From an uncultured Pseudorhodobacter sp. (GTDB taxonomy: Bacteria; Pseudomonadota; Alphaproteobacteria; Rhodobacterales; Rhodobacteraceae): 11,019 bases of DNA. Both the position numbers and the translations under genes were made by a program. The notes below the pieces were generated by a model, which worked only from the letters and a program-made list of their open reading frames with translations, was not told where the DNA came from and made no database searches. This document shows, in pieces, positions 1 through 5,173 of this stretch. Each line of letters begins with the position of its first letter. The first letter of the stretch is position 1. The stretch lies in NCBI GenBank assembly GCA_945957495.1, contig CAMFLG010000061.1, forward strand, positions 1-11,019. The letters run 5' to 3'.

Positions 1-1
1 A

Positions 2-43
2 ACCCCTGATCCGGACCCTGACAGTCTGACTGTCTCAAGTTGA
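2..43 (+). CDS. Possible 3' end of an upstream gene (partial)
   Basis: Reading from base 2, one frame runs as TPDPDSLTVSS and stops with TGA at 41-43, six bases before a strong terminator hairpin. A stop just ahead of a terminator is what the end of a gene looks like, and the acidic/Ser-rich tail is a plausible C-terminus. A second frame (from base 3) also stops, at 27-29, so the frame choice is uncertain. Nothing can be said about the function. The segment also overlaps two small palindromes (20-34 and 34-44), so it could instead be non-coding. Confidence 0.22.
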   Translation, partial: TPDPDPDSLTVSS

Positions 44-49
44 GCGTGG

Positions 50-77
50 GGGCCGCATCCGAAGTGTGATGCGGCCC
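50..77 (+). terminator. Rho-independent-like terminator of the upstream gene
   Basis: A perfect 10-bp GC-rich stem pairs 50-59 (GGGCCGCATC) with 68-77 (GATGCGGCCC) around an 8-base loop, and TTT follows at 78-80. The T tract is short, so termination may be leaky. It isolates the pilus locus from whatever lies to the left. There is no T run on the other strand, so it is read as a + strand terminator. Confidence 0.65.
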
Positions 78-127
78 TTTGCACAAAAGCAAGACGTAAA
101 AAGTCTGCACTTCAACGTCATCTCTTC

Positions 128-163
128 GCCCTGATTTCGACCATATTTCAGGGCAATGATACG
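128..163 (+). promoter_or_regulatory. Candidate flp promoter with overlapping inverted repeat
   Basis: A perfect inverted repeat, GCCCTGA (128-134) and TCAGGGC (148-154), is separated by 13 bases. It overlaps a weak sigma-70-like pair: TTCGAC at 136-141 and TGATAC at 158-163 with a 16-base spacer. This would give a leader of roughly 70 bases before flp. The repeat is seen directly in the sequence. The promoter reading is a guess, because neither hexamer is close to consensus. The position between the upstream terminator and the first gene of the locus is where a promoter is required. Confidence 0.3.
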
Positions 164-237
164 TCCACCCGGATGGAATTCTTCGATTTCCGCCGCATCG
201 GCCAAAGGCAATGCTCCGTCTGTCGTAAGGAAGAAAG

Positions 238-432
238 ATGCTTAACATTCTCAAATCGAAATTCCTGCGGCAGGAAGACGGTGCTGTCACCGTCGATTGG
301 GTTGTCTTGACCGCCGCCATCGTAGGCCTGGGACTGGTTGTGGTGATGCCCATCGTTGTGGGCACCGACAACATAAGCCAAAAGGCGAAAGGCTACGTCG
401 AAAACGTAAAGGTCGGCTTCGGAAACAACTGA
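238..432 (+). CDS. flp: Flp family type IVb prepilin
   Basis: Major pilin subunit of the Tad/Flp pilus, made as a 64-residue precursor and polymerised outside the cell. The short basic leader (residues 1-15) ends in Glu-Asp-Gly, and the prepilin peptidase should cut after Gly15, leaving a mature protein of about 49 residues. Residues 16-43 form the hydrophobic assembly helix (AVTVDWVVLTAAIVGLG onwards), followed by a short polar tail. The family usually has Glu at mature position 5 and Tyr at 6; here they are Asp20 and Trp21. The start is supported by AAGGAAG at 227-233, four bases before the ATG. cpaB follows, and the peptidase (10040-10528) and the rest of the machinery lie downstream. Length, leader and helix all fit the Flp family, so the only real doubt is whether this is the major or a minor pilin. 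Confidence 0.92.
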   Translation: MLNILKSKFLRQEDGAVTVDWVVLTAAIVGLGLVVVMPIVVGTDNISQKAKGYVENVKVGFGNN

Positions 433-490
433 AACCACACTGACCCAACGGCCTGACACAGCTCAGGAGGATGTGGGAAAGGGAAACAAG

Positions 491-1327
491 ATGCGTGCTA
501 TCTTCGGACTTGTCTTGATTGTTGGCCTCGCCCTTGCGGGGGCTGCGGTCTATCTGGCCAAGGGCTATATCAACAAGACGGAAACCGCATTGCAACAAGA
601 GTTGCAGATCAAGGAAGAAACCGGCGGTCTGATCAAGGTCTTTGTGGTCAACAAGCCCAAGGATTATGGTGACAAGCTGACCAAGGACGACGTCCAGATG
701 ATCTACTGGCCGCGCAACGCCCTGCCCGACGGCATCTTCACCGATCCCGCCGTGATGTTCCCCGAAGATGCGCCCCTGCCGCGTTATGTCGTGCGCCCGA
801 TGGAGACATTCGAACCCATTCTGGCCGTCAAGGTGACGGCGCCGGGCGAACAGGCCGGTCTGAACGGCTCTATCGAACTGGGCATGCGCGCCTTTGCCAT
901 CAAGGTCGAGGCAGCGGATTTCCTGCAGCCGGGCGACCGGGTGGATATCTACTGGACCGGCAGCGTTGACGGGTCGGGGGGCGAAATCACCCGTCTCATC
1001 CAGTCCAGCATGAAAATCATCGCGGTGGACCGCAAGTCCAAAGACGCCACCGCCGAAGGCCAGATCCAGAACCGCACCATGACCGTCGCGGCCACGCCAG
1101 AGCAGGTCGGCATCCTTGCGCAGGCGCAGGCCACCGGGCAACTGGCGATGTCGCTGGTCGGCACCGAGGATCAGCAACTCAGCGGCAAGATCGAAGTTGA
1201 CACCAAAGGCATGCTTGGCATCGAGGCCGCACAGCCCGTGGCAGAGGCCGCCGCGCCGAAAACCTGCACAATCAAGACCCGCAAGGGCAGCGATGTGGTC
1301 GAAATTCCGATCCCCTGCACCAACTAA
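491..1327 (+). CDS. cpaB: Flp pilus assembly protein CpaB (RcpC)
   Basis: Periplasmic assembly protein of the Tad secretion channel, 278 residues, held in the inner membrane by an N-terminal segment (about 3-24, preceded by Met-Arg). A SAF-like beta-clip region covers about 47-115. The RcpC/CpaB domain covers about 130-228 and includes LQPGDRVDIYW and a conserved AATPEQVGILAQAQATGQLA stretch. CpaB proteins are thought to act with the secretin RcpA at the outer membrane. The C-terminus carries Cys259 and Cys276 either side of a short beta-like stretch, after an Ala-rich linker. ATG 491 is preferred because AAGGGA sits at 479-484, six bases ahead. An in-frame GTG at 473 is only two bases from AGGAGG (465-470), too close, and would add six polar residues before the membrane anchor. 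It lies 58 bases after flp and ends at the terminator at 1345-1386, so it is probably co-transcribed with flp. Confidence 0.93.
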   Translation: MRAIFGLVLIVGLALAGAAVYLAKGYINKTETALQQELQIKEETGGLIKVFVVNKPKDYGDKLTKDDVQMIYWPRNALPDGIFTDPAVMFPEDAPLPRYVVRPMETFEPILAVKVTAPGEQAGLNGSIELGMRAFAIKVEAADFLQPGDRVDIYWTGSVDGSGGEITRLIQSSMKIIAVDRKSKDATAEGQIQNRTMTVAATPEQVGILAQAQATGQLAMSLVGTEDQQLSGKIEVDTKGMLGIEAAQPVAEAAAPKTCTIKTRKGSDVVEIPIPCTN

Positions 1328-1344
1328 GGCTTTGGCCCCTTGAT

Positions 1345-1386
1345 GGCGTGATCACCTTATCTGGTGGTCACGCCTTTGGTTTTTTT
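1345..1386 (+). terminator. Strong rho-independent terminator after cpaB
   Basis: A 12-bp stem pairs 1345-1356 (GGCGTGATCACC) with 1363-1374 (GGTGGTCACGCC), with a single G-U wobble and a 6-base loop. It is followed by TTTGGTTTTTTT at 1375-1386. Stem, loop and T tract all match an intrinsic terminator. It lies 17 bases after the cpaB stop and separates flp-cpaB from the secretin gene. Confidence 0.88.
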
Positions 1387-1400
1387 CAAATCAGGCCGGG

Positions 1401-1429
1401 CTGTTGCCATTTATCCACATGCACAACAG
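1401..1429. promoter_or_regulatory. Imperfect inverted repeat centred on a DnaA-box-like 9-mer
   Basis: CTGTTG (1401-1406) and CAACAG (1424-1429) are inverted around position 1415. The inner triplets CAT (1408-1410) and ATG (1419-1421) also pair. Exactly at the centre lies TTATCCACA (1411-1419), which equals the DnaA box consensus TTATNCACA. The site lies between the cpaB terminator and the secretin gene, where a new promoter is needed. A single box can occur by chance, and no clear -35/-10 pair is visible nearby, though a GATTC (GANTC type) site lies at 1443-1447. Regulatory function is inferred only from position and symmetry. Confidence 0.25.
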
Positions 1430-1533
1430 GCTCCAAGCATTTGATTCTTGCAAAAAAACCACATCTCGGTCATCTTGGGGCTTGGATTGGGCAGCAAGAC
1501 CCGACCTGAGGCGTGATCGAAAGGGCAGGTCAC

Positions 1534-2943
1534 ATGAATATGCGTAACATTTTGGCAGCGGGTTGCCTTGGGCTTGCCCTGGCAAGCCTTGCGCTTGGTC
1601 CGCTGGCCGCACAGACGCTGCAAATCATGCAAGGCTCCGCCTCGGCGCCCTTGAACGTTCCGATGAACCGGGCCGTGGTGGTGGAAAGCGATGTGCCCTT
1701 CGCCGAACTGTCGATTGCCAACCCCGGCATTGCCGATATTTCCACCCTGTCCGACAAATCCATCTATGTGCTGGGTAAGACGCCTGGGCGCACCACGATG
1801 ACCCTGCTGTCGGCCGAAGGCAAGCTGATCACCAACGTGGATGTCCACGTCACCCCCGACATCGCCGAATTCAAGGAACGCCTGCAGCAGATCCTGCCGG
1901 GCGAGAATATCGAGGTGCGCACCGCCAATGATGGCGTCGTGCTGTCGGGTACGGTATCTTCAACCGCCAAACTTGACCGGGCACTTGACCTTGCCCAGCG
2001 CTATGCGCCGGATCGCGTGTCAAATCTGATGACGGTGGGCGGCACCCAACAGGTGATGCTGAAAGTACGCTTTGCCGAAATGCAGCGGTCGGTGGCCAAG
2101 AACCTGTCCGCTTCGCTGGGCGTCGTGGGCGGTGACAACGTGGGCGTTGTCGCGGGCACCGGCCAATTTGCCGATCATGGCAACCTGGTGGATACCTTGG
2201 GCGGCGCCACGGCGACCAGCACCAACGCGGCCTTCGGGCGGGTGGGTCTGGGCTTCACCGCGGGATCGCTGGAATTTGCCGTTCTGCTGGAGGCGCTGGA
2301 ATCCAAGGGCATGGTGCGCACCCTGTCCGAACCGAACCTGACCGCGCTGTCGGGGCAAGAAGCCAAGTTTCTGGCCGGCGGCGAATATCCAATCCCCGTG
2401 GCCGATGGCAATGGTGCCATTACCGTTGAATACAAACCCTTCGGGGTCGAACTGGGGTTCACCCCTGTCGTGGTGGATGGCGATCAGATCAACCTGACGA
2501 TCAATGCCTCGGTTTCGTCGATCGACAACTCGATCACCGTGGAACAATCCGGTTTTTCGATCAACGCCTTCCGTGTCCGCAGAACCTCGACCACGGTTGA
2601 AATGCGCGATGGCGAAAGCTTTGCCATCGCCGGGCTGCTGCAGGACGACTTCAAGGACACCAACGCGCAACTGCCGTGGATTGGTGACATTCCGGTGCTG
2701 GGCGCCCTCTTCCGCAGCGCCGACTACCAGCGTGCGCAATCTGAACTGGTGATCATCGTCACCCCGCATCTGGTCACACCCACGCGCGGCGACGCGCTGG
2801 CCCTGCCCACCGACCGCGTCCGCATCCCGACGGAAAGCGAGTTGTTCCTGTTCGGCAATGTGTCGGGGCAGAAACAATCCGGCCCGGCAGGCGATGTCGC
2901 CCGGCAGGATTTCAGCGGCTCTTATGGCTATGTGATGGAGTGA
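1534..2943 (+). CDS. cpaC: Tad secretin RcpA/CpaC (type II/III secretin family)
   Basis: Outer-membrane multimeric channel through which the Flp pilus exits; 469 residues. Residues 1-26 are a Sec signal peptide (MNMRN, then a hydrophobic core, with a likely cut after LAA before Gln27). About 38-108 is the pilus-formation N-terminal domain of these secretins. About 109-170 is a BON-like domain (NDGVVLSGTVSS). The secretin domain spans about 245-418, with the hallmark VRTLSEPNLTALSGQEAKFLAGGEYPIPV-type region at 261-289 and LPWIGDIPVLGALFRS (380-395) leading to ELVIIVTPHLV. ATG 1534 follows AAGGG (1521-1525) by eight bases; an in-frame GTG at 1513 would add seven residues before the signal peptide. 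The stop is four bases before the next gene, so the two are coupled. It is also known as rcpA in Aggregatibacter nomenclature. Confidence 0.94.
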   Translation: MNMRNILAAGCLGLALASLALGPLAAQTLQIMQGSASAPLNVPMNRAVVVESDVPFAELSIANPGIADISTLSDKSIYVLGKTPGRTTMTLLSAEGKLITNVDVHVTPDIAEFKERLQQILPGENIEVRTANDGVVLSGTVSSTAKLDRALDLAQRYAPDRVSNLMTVGGTQQVMLKVRFAEMQRSVAKNLSASLGVVGGDNVGVVAGTGQFADHGNLVDTLGGATATSTNAAFGRVGLGFTAGSLEFAVLLEALESKGMVRTLSEPNLTALSGQEAKFLAGGEYPIPVADGNGAITVEYKPFGVELGFTPVVVDGDQINLTINASVSSIDNSITVEQSGFSINAFRVRRTSTTVEMRDGESFAIAGLLQDDFKDTNAQLPWIGDIPVLGALFRSADYQRAQSELVIIVTPHLVTPTRGDALALPTDRVRIPTESELFLFGNVSGQKQSGPAGDVARQDFSGSYGYVME

Positions 2944-2947
2944 TCTG

Positions 2948-3601
2948 ATGCGCCTGCACACTCTTCACATTCTGGCCGCGGCGGCAACGTTTGGCCTTGT
3001 CGGATGCAACCAGGAAGCGGGCTCTGTCGTGGACCGTCAGGGTACTTTCGGCAATGCCACCATGGACAATACGTTGCTGATGACGGGCGAGGAAAGTTAC
3101 ACTCTGGCGCTTGCACAACGCTTCAAACAGGAAGTGCCCGATACCGTCAACTTCGCCTTCAACCAGTATGACCTGTCACCAGAGGCACGGGCCATTCTGA
3201 CCAAGCAGGCACAGTGGATCCGCCAATTCCCCGAGGTGCGCTTCAAGGTGTTCGGCTTTACCGATAACGTGGGGTCCGAAGCCTTCAACAAATCGCTGGG
3301 CATGCGCCGCGCGCAGGCCGTGGTGAATTATCTCAAGGGCCAGGGCATCGGCTCGGCCCGGCTGGAGGCAGTGATCTCATTCGGCAAGACCCGCCCGCTG
3401 ATCGACGTGCCCGGCCCCGAGGTGCGCAACCGCCGTGCGCTGACCGAAGTGACCGGATTTGTCAAAAACGACCCGATGGTGCTGAACGGCAAATATGCCG
3501 CGATCATCTTCCGCGAATATGTGGACAGCGCCACGCGGCCCGCCGCCACGTCCGGCAGCAGCGGCGATACCCCGATCGGACCCGCCGCCAACGGGCTGTA
3601 A
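2948..3601 (+). CDS. OmpA-domain lipoprotein of the Tad locus
   Basis: Predicted outer-membrane lipoprotein of 217 residues that should bind peptidoglycan. The signal peptide ends in a lipobox, LVGC, with lipidated Cys20 followed by Asn21, which does not look like an inner-membrane retention signal. An OmpA-like domain runs from about 66 to 172: VNFAFNQYDLSPEA, then FGFTDNVGS, then NKSLGMRRAQAVVNYL, ending with RNRRALTEV. Asp106 and Arg121 match in spacing (15 residues) the Asp/Arg pair that holds diaminopimelate in OmpA domains. The tail after 195 is Ser/Gly/Pro-rich. It starts four bases after the secretin gene, with GGAG at 2937-2940 inside that gene. The position is where other tad loci have cpaD/rcpB, so it probably anchors or stabilises the RcpA channel. 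That role is inferred; the OmpA fold is clear from the sequence. Confidence 0.9.
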   Translation: MRLHTLHILAAAATFGLVGCNQEAGSVVDRQGTFGNATMDNTLLMTGEESYTLALAQRFKQEVPDTVNFAFNQYDLSPEARAILTKQAQWIRQFPEVRFKVFGFTDNVGSEAFNKSLGMRRAQAVVNYLKGQGIGSARLEAVISFGKTRPLIDVPGPEVRNRRALTEVTGFVKNDPMVLNGKYAAIIFREYVDSATRPAATSGSSGDTPIGPAANGL

Positions 3602-3607
3602 CCCCAA

Positions 3608-3638
3608 GGCCCGCCCGAAACGGCGGGCCGCTTCGTTT
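3608..3638 (+). terminator. Terminator-like hairpin after the OmpA lipoprotein gene
   Basis: A perfect 8-bp all-GC stem pairs 3608-3615 (GGCCCGCC) with 3622-3629 (GGCGGGCC) around the loop CGAAAC, followed by a mixed CTTCGTTT tract up to 3638. It begins seven bases after the stop codon. The stem is strong but the T tract is interrupted, so it may terminate only partly or may protect the 3' end of the message. Confidence 0.6.
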
Positions 3639-3646
3639 CCAAATGA

Positions 3647-3682
3647 GACGATCGTCCCCTCAAATACCAAAGATTGACGATC
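3647..3682. promoter_or_regulatory. Inverted repeat GATCGTC/GACGATC upstream of cpaE
   Basis: GACGATCGTC (3647-3656) is a perfect 10-base palindrome. A further GACGATC occurs at 3676-3682, 29 bases downstream in direct orientation and inverted to GATCGTC at 3650-3656 across a 19-base gap. TTGACG at 3674-3679 overlaps the second copy and could be a -35 element, but no convincing -10 follows at 16-18 bases. The arrangement suggests an operator for the cpaE unit. Function is inferred; the repeats themselves are seen directly. Confidence 0.28.
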
Positions 3683-3729
3683 TTTTAGCCCCAATCTCGC
3701 CACCATCCTCGGTCACTTTAGCTTCAATG

Positions 3730-3762
3730 GGAACAATCCGCGTCCAGAGGCGCACTTGTTCC
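3730..3762. promoter_or_regulatory. Second inverted repeat upstream of cpaE
   Basis: GGAACAA (3730-3736) is inverted as TTGTTCC (3756-3762), with a 19-base gap. It lies about 70 bases before the cpaE start. The arm length and gap are the same as in the repeat at 3650-3682, although the arm sequences differ. It could be an operator or a leader hairpin. No recognisable regulator consensus was found. Confidence 0.25.
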
Positions 3763-3832
3763 GGGGCCTTTCGATTCGCGCCAAAGGGTGCATCGGGGGC
3801 CGGTGGGCAGACTTTGGAAGGACGATGAAGCG

Positions 3833-5137
3833 ATGACCAGCGTGGCAACCTTGCAACCGGACCCGGCTCCGATCCTAGCCTGCACGATTTCGCGGGACGT
3901 GCAGAATTTCGAACTGCTGATCGACGATATGGAGATCGAACTTGGCGAAAGCTGGGGTGATCTGGGCTTTGACGACGCCCTGATCTTCCTGAACCAACCC
4001 GAGGCCGCCACCCTGCAATTCGTCGCCATCGCCGTTGATGCCGAAGATGAAACTGACCTGACCCGGATCACCGAAATCATCCGGCTGGCGAAGTCTCGGT
4101 CGATCAAGGTGATCCTGATTGCCGATCAGGTCGGCCCGGCGGCCCTGCACCAGCTGCTGCGCCTGGGGGCAGAGGACTTTGTGCCCTACCCGCTGCCAGA
4201 AGGCGCGCTGCACGAGGCGATTGAGCGCATCCGCAAGCCCGCCGTAGCGGCCCCTGCCCCGACACCAGAGCCGGAACCGCAACCGGCACCAGAGCAGGCC
4301 AAGCCGTTGCAAATGCAGGAATATGACGTGCGCCCCGCCTTCAAGGCCAAGGGCGACCGTGACGGCGTGGTTCTGCCGGTGCATGGCCTGGCCGGTGGCA
4401 GCGGTGCGTCAACCTTCGCCACCAACCTGGCGTGGGAGTTGGCCACGATTTCCAAAACCGATGCGCCGCGCGTCTGCCTGATTGATCTGGATTTCCAATT
4501 CGGTTCTGCGGCGACCTATCTGGACCTGCCGCGCAAAGAAGCGGTGTTTGATCTTTTGTCCGATACCGCAGGCGCCGATAGCGAAACCCTGCTGGCGGCC
4601 ATGCTGACCTTCAACGACAAGTTGCATGTGCTGACTGCGCCGTCCGACATGCTGCCGCTGGATCTGGTGGGGCCAGAGGATATTGGCCGCATCATCGACA
4701 TGGCACAGGCGAATTTCGATTTCGTCATCATCGACATGCCACGCACGATTGTAGCCTGGACGGAAACGGTGCTGAACCGCGCCCATGTCTACTTTGCGAT
4801 GATGGAACTTGACCTGCGCTCGGCCCAGAACGTGCTGCGCCTGATCCGCGCGCTGAAGGTCGAAGAACTGCCGCACGAAAAGCTGCGCTTCGTGCTGAAC
4901 CGTGGCCCGCGCTTTACCGATCTTTCCGCGAAAAGCCGGGTCAAGCGCATGGCCGAAAGCCTGGATATCTCGATCGAAGTGCAGCTTCCCGACGGCGGCG
5001 CACAGGTGACGCAGGCCAATGACCACGGCCTGCCGCTGGCGGAAAACGCAGGCAAGAACCCGCTGCGCAAAGAGATCCAGAAACTTGCCAAATCCTTGTA
5101 CGAACTGAACAAAGCTGCCGAAACCGGCAAGAACTGA
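3833..5137 (+). CDS. cpaE: Pilus assembly ATPase-like protein CpaE (TadZ)
   Basis: MinD/ParA-superfamily protein that localises the Tad machinery in the cell; 434 residues. About 12-133 resembles a degenerate response-regulator receiver domain (VAIAVDA, then VILIADQ, then RLGAEDFVPYPL). A Pro/Ala/Glu-rich linker spans 136-158. The ATPase-like domain starts near 178. Its P-loop region, GLAGGSGAST at 185-194, lacks both lysines of the classical KGGxGKT deviant Walker A. The next conserved strand is CLIDLDFQFG (215-224), followed later by FVIIDMPRT. ATG 3833 is preferred over an upstream in-frame GTG at 3788 because GGAAGGA (3816-3822) lies ten bases ahead and the added 15 residues look non-coding. 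It is the first gene of the third apparent transcription unit, 36 bases before cpaF. Alphaproteobacterial CpaE proteins often have altered P-loops, so ATP hydrolysis cannot be assumed. Confidence 0.9.
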   Translation: MTSVATLQPDPAPILACTISRDVQNFELLIDDMEIELGESWGDLGFDDALIFLNQPEAATLQFVAIAVDAEDETDLTRITEIIRLAKSRSIKVILIADQVGPAALHQLLRLGAEDFVPYPLPEGALHEAIERIRKPAVAAPAPTPEPEPQPAPEQAKPLQMQEYDVRPAFKAKGDRDGVVLPVHGLAGGSGASTFATNLAWELATISKTDAPRVCLIDLDFQFGSAATYLDLPRKEAVFDLLSDTAGADSETLLAAMLTFNDKLHVLTAPSDMLPLDLVGPEDIGRIIDMAQANFDFVIIDMPRTIVAWTETVLNRAHVYFAMMELDLRSAQNVLRLIRALKVEELPHEKLRFVLNRGPRFTDLSAKSRVKRMAESLDISIEVQLPDGGAQVTQANDHGLPLAENAGKNPLRKEIQKLAKSLYELNKAAETGKN

Positions 5138-5173
5138 ACGACGTTTTGACCAACCTTTGGTCTGGGGGATACT

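Noticed and set aside
78..237. CtrA-type site (TTAA-N7-TTAA) controlling flp, as known for pilin genes in Caulobacter
   Set aside because: No such pair could be found in this gap or in the gaps before cpaC and cpaE; only an isolated TTAA occurs at 242-245, inside flp.
156..245. A 29-codon open frame upstream of flp whose TAA overlaps the flp start region
   Set aside because: The ribosome-binding site is poor (CAGGG only three bases away) and the peptide has no recognisable pattern. A leader peptide for flp is possible but unsupported.
471..518. ATG directly after a perfect AGGAGG at 465-470
   Set aside because: Zero spacing and a stop after 15 codons in that frame. The Shine-Dalgarno may be accidental, and cpaB is better started at 491.
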